A stretch of DNA of 64,000 bases from Leifsonia shinshuensis. GTDB lineage: Bacteria; Actinomycetota; Actinomycetes; Actinomycetales; Microbacteriaceae. Shown one piece after another: positions 19,285 to 27,913 of the stretch. The DNA lies in NCBI RefSeq assembly GCF_022606355.1, contig NZ_JAHHZQ010000001.1, forward strand, positions 1,302,001-1,366,000, in the 5' to 3' direction. Under the pieces are notes generated by a model. The model saw nothing but the letters and a program-made list of their open reading frames with translations, did not search any database and had not been told where the DNA came from. Each line of letters starts with the position of its first letter. Within the stretch, counting starts at the first letter, position 1. Position numbers and translations under genes: made by a program.

Positions 19285-19862
19285 CGGACCTTCCGGCGAG
19301 CGGACGCGCCACCACCGACCTGGCCGAGCGGGTCGCCGCGCGCCGGTCGTACTCGCGCGTGACCCCCGCCGCGCCCAGCCACGAGGAGCTGCTGCCGCTG
19401 GTCGCCGCCGCCGGACGCGTGGCCGACCACTCCGCACTGCACCCGTGGCGCGTCATCGAGCTGCGCGGCGACGCCCGCGTGCGGCTCGGCCGGGCGTTCG
19501 TCACGGACGCCAAGGTGACAGGGGAGGCCGCCGACAAGCTTGCTGCCAAGCCGCTCAGATCATCCCTGCTGTTGGCGATCGTCTCGGTGCGCACGAAGAG
19601 CGAGAAGGTGCCGGGCTGGGAGCAGGACGCCGTCGCCTCGGGCGTCGCCCACACCCTGAGCCTGCTCCTCCACGACGCCGGCTGGGGCGTCATCTGGCGC
19701 ACCGGCCACCAGACGCGCTCCAAAGCCGTGCACCGGATGCACGGCCTCGCCAAGAACGAGCGTCTGCTCGGCTGGCTCTACGTCGGCGGAGTGCCGGAGG
19801 ACAGCAAGGAGGGGCACCGCAAGACGGTCGACCCCGAGCGCTTCCTCAGCGTCCTCGACTGA
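19281..19862 (+). CDS. Nitroreductase-family protein
   Basis: A 193-residue FMN-dependent protein of the nitroreductase fold, with RVAARRSYSRVTPAAPSHEEL near the start, HSALHPWRVIEL, and LLLHDAGWGVIWRTG. Family members reduce nitro groups, quinones or related substrates with NAD(P)H. The ATG overlaps the msrB stop by 4 bases. It ends 4 bases before the stop of the convergent DMT gene, leaving no room for an intergenic terminator. Confidence 0.85.
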   Translation: MTDLPASGRATTDLAERVAARRSYSRVTPAAPSHEELLPLVAAAGRVADHSALHPWRVIELRGDARVRLGRAFVTDAKVTGEAADKLAAKPLRSSLLLAIVSVRTKSEKVPGWEQDAVASGVAHTLSLLLHDAGWGVIWRTGHQTRSKAVHRMHGLAKNERLLGWLYVGGVPEDSKEGHRKTVDPERFLSVLD

Positions 19863-19866
19863 GGCT

Positions 19867-20835
19867 CTAGCCCTGCTCGGCGCGCGCCCCCGGCTCAGGG
19901 CGTCGCCCCCACCGCACGCTCGCGACCGCGACGGCGACGAGGGCCAGCAGCGTGCCTCCGATCGTGGAGAAGGCGACGGCCCGCGTCGAGGTTGGCGCGA
20001 GGACGTCCAGGAGCAGCGCCGTGACGAGCTGACCGGCCACCGTCGCCAGACCGAGCAGCAGGACGCCGGTCACCCGGACCAGCAGCGCGGCCGCCGCGAT
20101 GAACACGCAGCCGATCGCCCCGCCCGCGTACAGCCACGGCTCCGCGGGCAGCGGGTTCGGGAGGCCGCGGACGTTCCAGTCGACCGCCATCAGCACCAGG
20201 AGCACGGTCGTCCCGACGGCGAAGTTGATGAAGGTCGCCGTGAGGGCGCTCTCGGCGACCACGCGCACCTGACCGTTGACGGCCTGCTGCCACCCCAGTC
20301 CCAGTCCCGCGATCAGCGGAAACAGCATGAGCCACACCGGCACTCCCCCGCCGAACTGCGACGAGACGGCCCACGTGACGGCCGCGAGCGCGATGATCGC
20401 ACCGGCGAGCCGGGCGGGCGTTATCGGGCGCCGGCCGCCAGGCCCCAGGCCGACGCGATCGAGCACCAGACCGCTGACGGTCTGACCGGCGACGACGGAG
20501 ACCGTGAACAGCGCGACCCCGAGAACCGCGGCGGCCACGCCCTGCGACAGCACGAGGAAGGCTCCCGCCGCCCCGCCGGCCACGTACCACCAGGGCAGCT
20601 CGCGACCGCGGAGCGCCGCGACCACGCGGCCGAGCCCCCGCCGGCCGACCGGCGCGATCGCCATCGCGACGATCAGGATGAGCAGCCCGGAGCCGAACGA
20701 GATGGCGGCGGCGGTGACCCCGTCGCCGAGGCGGCTGCCGAGCTCACCGTTGATGCGCGACTGCAGCGCGATGCCCGCCCCGCAGAGCATGGCGAAGACG
20801 AGCGCGAGCCAGAGGGGGAAGGAACGGGAGGTCAC
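19867..20835 (-). CDS. DMT-family transporter (duplicated DUF606/YdcZ)
   Basis: A 322-residue membrane protein with ten predicted helices arranged as two DUF606 (YdcZ) repeats. FAMLCGAGIALQSRINGELG opens the first repeat and FPLIAGLGLGWQQAVNGQVR opens the second. Family members are drug/metabolite-type transporters of unknown substrate; many bacteria encode the halves separately, here they are fused. The start is GTG at 20835, with a TAGGCT box 7 bases upstream and a short degenerate tandem repeat beyond it. Confidence 0.88.
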   Translation of the reverse strand: MTSRSFPLWLALVFAMLCGAGIALQSRINGELGSRLGDGVTAAAISFGSGLLILIVAMAIAPVGRRGLGRVVAALRGRELPWWYVAGGAAGAFLVLSQGVAAAVLGVALFTVSVVAGQTVSGLVLDRVGLGPGGRRPITPARLAGAIIALAAVTWAVSSQFGGGVPVWLMLFPLIAGLGLGWQQAVNGQVRVVAESALTATFINFAVGTTVLLVLMAVDWNVRGLPNPLPAEPWLYAGGAIGCVFIAAAALLVRVTGVLLLGLATVAGQLVTALLLDVLAPTSTRAVAFSTIGGTLLALVAVAVASVRWGRRPEPGARAEQG

Positions 20836-20842
20836 TCCCCCT

Positions 20843-20848
20843 AGCCTA
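20843..20848 (-). promoter_or_regulatory. -10 box TAGGCT, leaderless promoter of the DMT gene
   Basis: On the minus strand TAGGCT is followed by 7 bases and the GTG at 20835. There is no clear ribosome site. Confidence 0.42.
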
Positions 20849-20914
20849 TGACCCGGCGAAGCCTATGGCCCGGCGGGTGGACGACCCGGCGGGGCCGATG
20901 ACCCGACGGGGGCC
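20848..20914. repeat. Degenerate tandem repeat, four copies of about 17 bases
   Basis: Units begin at 20848, 20865, 20881 and 20898 (periods 17, 16, 17) and share a core like ATGACCCGGCGG. It lies in the promoter region of the DMT gene and touches its -10 box. Confidence 0.55.
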
Positions 20915-20959
20915 TGACAGGTCGAGCCCGCTCACCGCGGGCGGATCGCGCCGAGAGGA

Positions 20960-21112
20960 TCAGGGCGCCGGTGCCTCGCCGTCGCTGGGCTCCGGGTGCG
21001 GCAGCCAGGGGATGTTCTCCTCGGGCGCGAGCTCCTTCTCGAAGTCGAGGTCGTAGTCGTCGTCCTTCTTGTCGGCACCACGCCGGCCGTCGTCGGGCTG
21101 CTTGTCGCTCAT
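20960..21112 (-). CDS. Small acidic protein coupled to the 2-oxoacid dehydrogenase E2
   Basis: A 50-residue, highly charged protein (MSDKQPDDGRRGADKK, then DDDYDLDFEKELAPEENIPWLPHPEP). It has no cysteine or hydrophobic segment and is probably disordered. Its ATG overlaps the E2 stop codon by 4 bases (ATGA), the same coupling that joins the E1 alpha, E1 beta and E2 genes, so it appears to be the fourth gene of that operon. I know no family for it. The acidic segment followed by a Trp-Pro motif could be a docking peptide for a complex subunit, which is inference. Confidence 0.6.
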   Translation of the reverse strand: MSDKQPDDGRRGADKKDDDYDLDFEKELAPEENIPWLPHPEPSDGEAPAP

Positions 21113-22464
21113 GATCTCACCGTACCCGGCACCTCGCCGGCGAGGAAGGAGATCGGCGACTCGATCGCGTCCGCGATCTCGCGGAGGAAGCGTGCGGCGA
21201 CACCCCCGTCGGTGACCCGGTGGTCGAACACCAGGCTGAGCTGCACGACGCGCCGCGCGACGACGGCGCCATCGATCACCCACGGCCGCTCGATGACGCG
21301 TCCGATGCCGAGGATGGCGACCTCCGGGTGGTTGATGATCGCTGCGCTGCCGTCGACGCCGAGGCTGCCGTAGTTATTCACGGTGAACGTCGAACCGGTC
21401 AGGTCGGCGGGAGGCAGTGCACCCTCCCGCGCGGCGGCTGCCAGTCTGCCGAGCTCGGCGTCGAGATCGCGGACGCTCAGGGCGTCGGCTCGGCGGACGA
21501 CGGGGACGAGCAGTCCGCGCGGGGTGTCGGCGGCGAAGCCCAGATTGACCCCCTCGAAGGTCTCGACGCCGTCGCCGGCGGCGGTGACGCGCCCGGCCAG
21601 CTCGGGATGCCGGGCGAGGGCGCTCAGCGCGAAGCGCGCGACGAACGCGAGCATCGACGGCGGCCGGCCCGCGCGGCCGAGGGCGCGGCGGGCCTCCCAC
21701 AGCTCGGTGGCGTCGACGTCGACCCACACTGTCGCCTCCGGGATCTCGGAGCGGCTGCGCGTCATCGTCTCGGCGACGGTGCGGCGCAGCCGCGAGAACG
21801 GCGTGACCGCCGCGACACGGAGGCCGGTGCGGGGATCGACGCCGTGCGCGGCTGAGGCCGGCACGTCCGGCGTCGGGCGCGGCGGCGCGACGGGCCGGGT
21901 CGGAGGCGCAGCGGGGGCGGTGGCCTTCGCCGCGGCGAGCGCGGCCTCCACGTCGCGTCGGGTCACGACGCCGCCGGCACCGGACGGGGTCAGCGACGCC
22001 AGGTCGATGCCGTGCGTGTGGGCGAGGGCGCGCACGACCGGCGAGACGACCGGGACGACGCGGCCCGGGGCGCCGGCGGGTGTGCCGCTGCGGGCCGCGG
22101 TCCGCCCGCGCCGCCGTGCCGTGGCGTGGTCGGTGGTGCCGTAGCCGACGAGCACCTGGCCGGAGCCCGCGGCGACGGGTTCGGGGGCGCGCGCGTGTAC
22201 CTCCTCCTCCGCCGGTTCCTCCACCACTGCCGGCTCCTCCACCTCGAGCAGCGGGGAGCCGACGAGGATGGTCTCGCCCTCCTCGCCGTGGCAGGCCACC
22301 ACCACACCGGCGAACGGCGACGGCACCTCCACGACCGACTTGGCGGTCTCCACTTCGGCGATCGGCTGGTCGACGGCGATGGTGTCGCCGACCGCGACCA
22401 GCCAGCGGACGAGTTCGGCATCCGTCAGACCCTCGCCGAGGTCGGGCAGCGCGAAGACGTTCAC
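21109..22464 (-). CDS. bkdC: Branched-chain 2-oxoacid dehydrogenase E2 (acyltransferase)
   Basis: A 451-residue E2. The lipoyl domain carries Lys42 in VETAKSVVEV. A peripheral subunit-binding domain follows (VSPVVRALAHTHGIDLASLTPSG), then the acyltransferase domain with FDHRVTDGG (catalytic His and Asp). It transfers branched acyl groups from E1 to CoA. The GTG at 22464 overlaps the E1 beta stop (GTGA); an in-frame ATG at 22476 is the alternative. No lipoamide dehydrogenase (E3) gene is nearby, so that subunit must come from elsewhere. Confidence 0.87.
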   Translation of the reverse strand: MNVFALPDLGEGLTDAELVRWLVAVGDTIAVDQPIAEVETAKSVVEVPSPFAGVVVACHGEEGETILVGSPLLEVEEPAVVEEPAEEEVHARAPEPVAAGSGQVLVGYGTTDHATARRRGRTAARSGTPAGAPGRVVPVVSPVVRALAHTHGIDLASLTPSGAGGVVTRRDVEAALAAAKATAPAAPPTRPVAPPRPTPDVPASAAHGVDPRTGLRVAAVTPFSRLRRTVAETMTRSRSEIPEATVWVDVDATELWEARRALGRAGRPPSMLAFVARFALSALARHPELAGRVTAAGDGVETFEGVNLGFAADTPRGLLVPVVRRADALSVRDLDAELGRLAAAAREGALPPADLTGSTFTVNNYGSLGVDGSAAIINHPEVAILGIGRVIERPWVIDGAVVARRVVQLSLVFDHRVTDGGVAARFLREIADAIESPISFLAGEVPGTVRS

Positions 22465-23558
22465 GCGTCCTCCCACTGCAGGTCGTCGACGGCGTCGAGC
22501 ACCCGGTCGACGCCCGGCAGGTAGAAGCGCTCCAGCTTCGGAGGGGCGAACGGGGTGTCGAAGCCGGTCACCCGGCGCACGGGCGCCTCCAGGTGGTGGA
22601 AGCAGCGCTCGGAGACGCGCGCGGCGATCTCGGCGGCGACGCTCGCGAAGCCCGGAGCCTCCGCGACGACGACCGCACGGCCGGTCGCCCGCACCGCGGC
22701 GCAGACGGTCTCGTCGTCGAAGGGGGTGAGGGTCCGCACGTCGACCACGGCGAGACTGCGGCCCTCCTCGTCCGCGGCCTCCGCTGCTGCGAGTGCGACG
22801 GGCACGGTCGGCCCGTACGCGATCAACGTCGCGTCGGTCCCCTGCCGGGCGATCCTGGCGCTGCCGATGCGCGGCAGAGGAGCGGCGACATCGACCTCGC
22901 CGGTCGACCAGTACAGCTTCTTCGGCTCCAGGAAGACGACAGGGTCGGGGTGTGCGATCGCCGCACGCAGCAGGCCGTAGGCGTCCTGCGGGGTGGAGGG
23001 TGTGACGACGGTGAGCCCGGGCGTGTGCGCGTAGTAGGCCTCCGACGAGTCGGAGTGGTGCTCGACACCTCCGATCCCGCCGGCGTAGGGGATGCGGATG
23101 ACCAGAGGCAGCCGCACCGCCCCGCGTGTGCGGTTGCCCATCTTGGCCACGTGGTCGACGATCTGCTCGAACGCCGGATACGCGAACGCGTCGAACTGCA
23201 TCTCCACGACCGGGCGGAGGCCGTTCATCGCCATGCCGACCGCCGTGCCGACGATGCCGGACTCGGCCAGCGGGGTGTCGAAGCAGCGCTGCTCGCCGAA
23301 GCGCGCTGCGAGGCCGTCTGTGATGCGGAAGACGCCGCCGAGCGTGCCGACGTCCTCGCCGAAGACGAGCACGGCGCGGTCGGCCGCGAGGGAGTCGGCG
23401 AGCGCGCGGTTGAGGGCCTGCGCCATGGTCATCGTGGTCGGGGCGGGCGTGGCCTCCGGTCCGCGGTCGGCGGCGCTGTTGTCGGCACTGCGGCCGGCGC
23501 TGTGGCCGGCGCTGTGGTCGGCGCTGTGGTCGGCGGGTGCGTCGTGCATGAGCGTCAT
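22461..23558 (-). CDS. bkdB: 2-oxoacid dehydrogenase E1 beta subunit
   Basis: A 365-residue subunit if started at 23558, where ATG overlaps the E1 alpha stop (ATGA). It has LVFGEDVGTLGGVFRIT, FDTPLAESGIVG, and EMQFDAFAYPAFEQIVDH, typical of branched-chain or pyruvate E1 beta. The first 42 residues are a low-complexity leader with tandem four-residue units (HSAD, HSAG, HSAG, RSAD, NSAA). The conserved family sequence begins at an internal ATG (23432, MAQALNRAL), so translation could start there instead. Confidence 0.87.
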   Translation of the reverse strand: MTLMHDAPADHSADHSAGHSAGRSADNSAADRGPEATPAPTTMTMAQALNRALADSLAADRAVLVFGEDVGTLGGVFRITDGLAARFGEQRCFDTPLAESGIVGTAVGMAMNGLRPVVEMQFDAFAYPAFEQIVDHVAKMGNRTRGAVRLPLVIRIPYAGGIGGVEHHSDSSEAYYAHTPGLTVVTPSTPQDAYGLLRAAIAHPDPVVFLEPKKLYWSTGEVDVAAPLPRIGSARIARQGTDATLIAYGPTVPVALAAAEAADEEGRSLAVVDVRTLTPFDDETVCAAVRATGRAVVVAEAPGFASVAAEIAARVSERCFHHLEAPVRRVTGFDTPFAPPKLERFYLPGVDRVLDAVDDLQWEDA

Positions 23559-24697
23559 CGGGCGACCTCCTCGGCGCGGGCGGTGGATACGGTCCGGGAT
23601 GCTGACGCGGTTCGGGATGCGGACTCGGCGGCGAGCTCGGCCGCCAGCAGCTCCTCCTGCTCGCGCAGTTGCGGAGTCTGCTCGGCGTAGACGTACGCGA
23701 ACAGGTCGAGCGGCTGCGGCTCCGCGTCGGCCATGATGCGCGTCCGCAGGTCGAGGGCGACGCGTTCGGCGTCTGCGCGGAACCCGGCGTCGGCCTCGTC
23801 GGTCAGAGCGCCCTGCGCCTGCAGCCAGGTGCGCAGCCGCAGCAGCGGGTCGCGGGCGATCCACGGCTCGACCTCCGCCGAGCTGCGATAGCGGGTGGCG
23901 TCATCGGCGTTGGTGTGCGACTTCATGCGGTACGTGATCGCCTCGACCAGCGTCGGGCCTCCCCCCTCCCGCGCCTCGGCCACCGCTTCACCCAGCACGG
24001 CGAGCAGTGCCGCCAGGTCGTTGCCGTCGACCAGTCGCCCGCGCATCCCGTAGCCGACGCCCTTGTGCGCAAGGCTCGGCGCCGCCGTCTGACGGCTGAG
24101 CGGGACAGAGATGGCGTAGCCGTTGTTCTGAACGAGGAAGACGACGGGCAGGTGGAACACCGCCGCGAAGTTGAGCGCCTCGTGGAAGTCGCCCTCGCTC
24201 GTGGCGCCGTCGCCGCACACCGCGACGACCACGGTGTCCTCGCCGCGCAGCCGGGCCGCGTGGGCGAATCCGACAGCGTGCAGCAGCTGGGTCGCGAGGG
24301 GCGTCGCCTGCGGCGCGACCCGGTACTGCTTCGGGTCGTACCCGGAGTGCCAGTCGCCGCGCAGCAGCAGGAACGCCTCGAACGGATCGACGCCGCGGCT
24401 GACCACGGCGACCGAGTCGCGATAGGTCGGGAACAGCCAGTCGCCCTCGTCGAGCACCATCGCGGCGGCGACCTCGCAGGCCTCCTGGCCGTGCGACGAC
24501 GGGTACACCGCCAGCCTGCCCTGTCGGACCAGCGCATCGGCCTGGTCGTTGAGGCGCCGACCGAGCACGAGCCGGCCGTAGCCGTCGCGGAGCACCTCGG
24601 TGGACGGGAACGCGTAGTGCTCGTGCGGGTGGCCCGAGCCCTGCTCGTCGATGAGCCGGAGCGGGGTGTCGCCCGGCATCAGATCGTCGGCGTGCAT
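23555..24697 (-). CDS. bkdA: 2-oxoacid dehydrogenase E1 alpha subunit
   Basis: A 380-residue subunit. The thiamine diphosphate motif begins at GDGATSEGDFHEALNF and closes at NNGYAIS; the phosphorylation-loop region has YRMKSHTNADD. Substrates are most likely the 2-oxo acids of Val, Leu and Ile, by analogy with the mycobacterial bkdABC set and the adjacent Lrp regulator; pyruvate cannot be excluded. It is the first gene of the operon and has a GGAG ribosome site. The C-terminus is a low-complexity Ser/Ala/Arg tail (SASRTASASRTVSTAR). Confidence 0.87.
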   Translation of the reverse strand: MHADDLMPGDTPLRLIDEQGSGHPHEHYAFPSTEVLRDGYGRLVLGRRLNDQADALVRQGRLAVYPSSHGQEACEVAAAMVLDEGDWLFPTYRDSVAVVSRGVDPFEAFLLLRGDWHSGYDPKQYRVAPQATPLATQLLHAVGFAHAARLRGEDTVVVAVCGDGATSEGDFHEALNFAAVFHLPVVFLVQNNGYAISVPLSRQTAAPSLAHKGVGYGMRGRLVDGNDLAALLAVLGEAVAEAREGGGPTLVEAITYRMKSHTNADDATRYRSSAEVEPWIARDPLLRLRTWLQAQGALTDEADAGFRADAERVALDLRTRIMADAEPQPLDLFAYVYAEQTPQLREQEELLAAELAAESASRTASASRTVSTARAEEVAR

Positions 24698-24824
24698 CTG
24701 TTCTCCTTCGAAAGACGTCGCTGATCATCAGGATGACTTCGCTGGACCCGCTCTGCCACCGGTTGCCTGGTTTCGAGACGAATGGATGCGCTGGTGCCCT
24801 TTCGGTGCCAAACTGTCTTCCACC

Positions 24825-25253
24825 ATGGACGACATCGACTCCCGGATCGTGGACGCCCTGCGCGCGGACGGCCGGGCCTCCATCACCGCGGTCGCGGAGG
24901 CCGCGCACGTCTCCCGCGCCAACGCCTACGCGCGGGTCTCCCGCCTGGTCGACGAGGGCGTCATCACGGGCTTCACGGCCAAGGTCGACCCCCGCCGCTC
25001 GGGCCGGGCGTCGTCGGCGTACGTGACGATGCGCGTCGAGCAGGCCGACTGGCACGACCTGCGCGAACGACTGCGGGGCATCCCGGAGGTGGAGCACTTC
25101 GCGCTGGTCGGCGGCGACTTCGACGTGATCCTGCTGGTGCGCGCCCGCGACAACGAGGACCTCCGCCGCGTCGTACTGGAAGAGCTCACCAGCATCCCGT
25201 CGGTGCGCGACACGAAGACGTCGCTGGTGTTCGAGGACCACGACCTGCGCTGA
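24825..25253 (+). CDS. Lrp/AsnC-family regulator, probable regulator of bkd operon
   Basis: A 142-residue regulator with an N-terminal winged helix (DSRIVDALRADGRASITAVAEAAHVSRANAYARVSRL) and a C-terminal RAM ligand-binding domain (VTMRVEQADW, LVGGDFDVILLV). It is divergent from the E1 alpha gene with 127 bases between the starts, where its operator is expected. BkdR-type Lrp proteins sense branched-chain amino acids or oxo acids and control such operons. That role is inferred from position. Confidence 0.88.
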   Translation: MDDIDSRIVDALRADGRASITAVAEAAHVSRANAYARVSRLVDEGVITGFTAKVDPRRSGRASSAYVTMRVEQADWHDLRERLRGIPEVEHFALVGGDFDVILLVRARDNEDLRRVVLEELTSIPSVRDTKTSLVFEDHDLR

Positions 25254-25263
25254 GGTCGCGGAC

Positions 25264-25312
25264 TTGCGGCAAATGTGGCGATTGGCGCCCGGAGACACAG
25301 CTTTTGCCGCAA
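25264..25312. repeat. Palindromic element between lrp and ltrA
   Basis: TTGCGGCAAA (25264-25273) and TTTGCCGCAA (25303-25312) pair perfectly, and TGTG/CACA extends the stem across a three-base bulge. It begins 10 bases after the regulator's stop codon, so it is a likely terminator. Confidence 0.65.
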
Positions 25313-25414
25313 ACGGCGGGGACCCTGGTGCGCGATCCGGTCGTGCTCGCTACTCTCGCCCTATGGCGAACCCTGGAGTCGACACCCGATGACCCTCGCC
25401 TCCCCCCACCCACG

Positions 25415-26611
25415 ATGACCCCCGTCTCGCTCCCCCGCCCTCCCGTCGCGGGCGACCGCGATCCGTCGCGGGCGCACTGGATGGAGCTGTTCTTCGATCT
25501 GGTGTTCGTCGCGTTGGTCGGGCAGTTGGCGCACGGCCTCCACGTGCACCCGTCGTTCGCCACGCTCGCGATCTTCGTCGCCCTGTTCGCATCGGTGTGG
25601 TGGTCGTGGGTCAACCTGACCTTCGTGGTCGACGTCTCTCCGCAGTTGAGCGCCAGGCGGCTGTCGATCGTCATGCTGATCGCGATGTTCGCCGTCGGCG
25701 CGCTCGCGGTGGCGGCTCCGGAAGCGGTGGGCGACCGGGCCTGGCTGTTCGCCGCGGGCAACGCCCTGCTGCGCGTGCTGCTGCTCGCGGTCTGGGTGCG
25801 GATGTCGTGGGCGGGCGGCACCGCGTCGCGGGTGCGGATCCTCGCGTACAACGGCGTGACCGCGGTGATCTGGCTGGTCTCGATCGCCCTCCCGGCGCCG
25901 GCGATCTTTGTTCTGTGGGCGCTGGCCATCGTGATCGAGGTGGTCCTCCTCACGGTGACCTCCGGGGCGTGGTCGTCGCTGGCCCTCGACCGGATGAACG
26001 TCGAGCACCTCTCGGAGCGGTTCGGCCTGCTCGTCATCATCGTGCTGGGCGAATCGGTGCTGAGCATCGTCGCGGCGGTCAGCGACGCGTGGACGGTCGC
26101 GGCCGGCGTCGTCGGGGCCCTTGGGCTCCTGCTGACGGCCGGCCTCGCCTGGTCCTTCTTCCTCTACGGCGTGGAGGCCATGACCAGCGGGCTCGAGAAG
26201 CTGTTGGCGGCCGGGGACGCACGCGGGATCCGCGACACCGTCGGGTTCCTCCCGTTCCTCCTGCTGGCGGGTGTCACGGCGATCTCGGGGGCGCTGGCCG
26301 AAGCCATCGCGCACCCGGGCGACGCGCTGCCCGCCGCTCTGGCTGCGTCGCTCGGCGGCGGGATCGCGCTGTTCTACCTGACGAACGCGATCATCGCCCG
26401 CCGCTACGGGGACCCGTGGAGACGGGTGCTGCGCTGGGCGGTTCCAGCCGTCGCCCTGCCCGCGCTGCTGGCGGTGGCCGCACTGTGGCTGCCGGCAGCG
26501 GCCTCCGTCGGGTGCGGCGTGGCCATCCTGGCGGTGGTCGTCGCGTCGTCGGAGCTCGCGTCGCGTTCGCGTCGCTTGCCCGACCGGCAGGGTTCTGCAA
26601 CTATTTACTAG
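25415..26611 (+). CDS. Low temperature requirement protein A (LtrA) family
   Basis: A 398-residue integral membrane protein with about ten helices. It opens with the LtrA signature HWMELFFDLVFVALVGQLAHGL and contains LSERFGLLVIIVLGESVLSI in the middle. The family was named from a Listeria mutant unable to grow in the cold; the molecular function is unknown. Upstream ATGs at 25363 and 25389 are out of frame and stop after a few codons, so 25415 is the first usable ATG. The stop codon lies inside the PaaR-type operator of the next operon. Confidence 0.85.
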   Translation: MTPVSLPRPPVAGDRDPSRAHWMELFFDLVFVALVGQLAHGLHVHPSFATLAIFVALFASVWWSWVNLTFVVDVSPQLSARRLSIVMLIAMFAVGALAVAAPEAVGDRAWLFAAGNALLRVLLLAVWVRMSWAGGTASRVRILAYNGVTAVIWLVSIALPAPAIFVLWALAIVIEVVLLTVTSGAWSSLALDRMNVEHLSERFGLLVIIVLGESVLSIVAAVSDAWTVAAGVVGALGLLLTAGLAWSFFLYGVEAMTSGLEKLLAAGDARGIRDTVGFLPFLLLAGVTAISGALAEAIAHPGDALPAALAASLGGGIALFYLTNAIIARRYGDPWRRVLRWAVPAVALPALLAVAALWLPAAASVGCGVAILAVVVASSELASRSRRLPDRQGSATIY

Positions 26612-26629
26612 CTGAACGTTCGTTCGGTA
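26606..26629. promoter_or_regulatory. Putative PaaR operator before the thiolase operon
   Basis: Read on the minus strand, this 24-base site matches the site at 32755-32778 in 20 positions; both contain CGAACGAACG. It lies 22 bases before the thiolase ATG and overlaps the ltrA stop codon. Confidence 0.65.
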
Positions 26630-26651
26630 ATTCGCATTCGAAGGAGCTGCG

Positions 26652-27836
26652 ATGCCCGAGGCCTACCTCGTGGGCGGTGTCCGCACGGCCGTCGGTCGCT
26701 ACGGGGGCGCGCTCGCCGGCATCCGGCCCGACGACCTCGCCGCGCTCGTGGTCGGGGAGGCCGTGCGGCGGGCCGGGGTGGACGGCGCCGCGCTGGACGA
26801 CGTCATCCTCGGTGCCGCGAATCAGGCCGGTGAGGACAACCGCAACGTCGCCCGGATGGCCGTCCTGCTCGCCGGTCTGCCCGACAGCGTGCCGGGGGCG
26901 ACGGTCAACCGGCTGTGCGCGTCCGGCCTGAGCGCTGTCACGCTCGCCGGGCAGGCGGTCCGGGCCGGAGATGCCGACCTGATCGTCGCGGGCGGAGTCG
27001 AGTCGATGACGCGGGCGCCCTGGGTGCAGGCCAAGCCCGAGAAGCCCTGGGCCAAGCCCGGGCCGCAGTTCGACACGTCGATCGGCTGGCGGTTCACCAA
27101 CCCGCGACTCCTCGACCGAGACAAGGCCACGTTCACGATGCCCGAGACGGCAGAGGAGGTCGCCCGCGTCGACGGGATCACCCGTGTGGAGGCCGACGCG
27201 TTCGCCCTCCGCAGCCACCGACGGGCGGCCTCGGCCACCGACGCCGGTCGGTTCGCCGACGAGATCGCGCCTGTCGCCACTGCACGTGGCGAGGTCGTGG
27301 TCGACGAGAGCATCCGCCGCGACACCGACGCCGCTGCGCTGGCCGCGCTCCGTCCCGTCGTCGCCGGGGGCGCGGTCGTCACCGCGGGCAACTCGTCGCC
27401 GCTGAACGATGGCGCGTCCGCCATCGTGGTGGCCAGCGGCGACGCCGTGCGCCGCTACGGCCTGCGCCCGCGCGCCAGGATCGTCGCCGCGGCGAGCGCC
27501 GGCGTCGCCCCCGAGGTGATGGGGCTCGGTCCGGTGCCGGCGACGCGCAAGGCGCTCGAGCGGGCCGGGCTGGAGGTCGGCGACCTCGGAAGCGTCGAAC
27601 TCAACGAAGCCTTCGCCTCCCAGGCTCTGGCCTGCGTGCGCAGGCTCGGACTCGACGAGGAATGTGTCAACGCCGACGGCGGTGCCATCGCCCTCGGTCA
27701 CGCGCTCGGGTCGAGCGGCACCCGGATCGTGGTCACCCTCCTCGGCCGGATGGAGCGCGAGCAGTCCCGCTACGGCCTGGCGACGATGTGCGTCGGCGTC
27801 GGCCAGGGGGCCGCACTGATCGTGGAGGCGCTGTGA
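26652..27836 (+). CDS. paaJ: 3-oxoadipyl-CoA/acetyl-CoA thiolase
   Basis: A 394-residue thiolase. The nucleophilic Cys is in [11 protein letters not shown], the His in [14 protein letters not shown], and the second Cys in CVGVGQGAA. The PcaF/PaaJ subfamily cleaves 3-oxoadipyl-CoA to succinyl-CoA and acetyl-CoA and, in the phenylacetate route, also the dehydro form. It is the first gene of an operon with PaaF and PaaH, behind a PaaR-like operator. The ribosome site is AAGGAG. Confidence 0.88.
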   Translation: MPEAYLVGGVRTAVGRYGGALAGIRPDDLAALVVGEAVRRAGVDGAALDDVILGAANQAGEDNRNVARMAVLLAGLPDSVPGATVNRLCASGLSAVTLAGQAVRAGDADLIVAGGVESMTRAPWVQAKPEKPWAKPGPQFDTSIGWRFTNPRLLDRDKATFTMPETAEEVARVDGITRVEADAFALRSHRRAASATDAGRFADEIAPVATARGEVVVDESIRRDTDAAALAALRPVVAGGAVVTAGNSSPLNDGASAIVVASGDAVRRYGLRPRARIVAAASAGVAPEVMGLGPVPATRKALERAGLEVGDLGSVELNEAFASQALACVRRLGLDEECVNADGGAIALGHALGSSGTRIVVTLLGRMEREQSRYGLATMCVGVGQGAALIVEAL

Positions 27837-27913
27837 GCACGAGCGGCGCACGGCGAACGGAGACGCGCACGGCGACGCAGCCGGAGAAGCGCACCGAGAC
27901 GGAGACGCTGTGA
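27833..27913 (+). CDS. Mini-ORF between thiolase and PaaF
   Basis: A 26-codon frame ([18 protein letters not shown] followed by KRTETETL). It starts with GTG overlapping the thiolase stop (GTGA) and ends with TGA overlapping the PaaF GTG. It fills the whole gap between the two genes. The DNA is made of about three degenerate repeats around GCGCACGGCGA. It may exist only to carry ribosomes from one gene to the next; no function is known and the peptide may not accumulate. Confidence 0.35.
   Translation: MSTSGARRTETRTATQPEKRTETETL

Noticed and set aside
24698-24824. Clear operator palindrome between bkdA and the Lrp gene
   Set aside because: I looked for one and found only a direct repeat of GGTGCC and an imperfect GATCATC palindrome, not strong enough to annotate.
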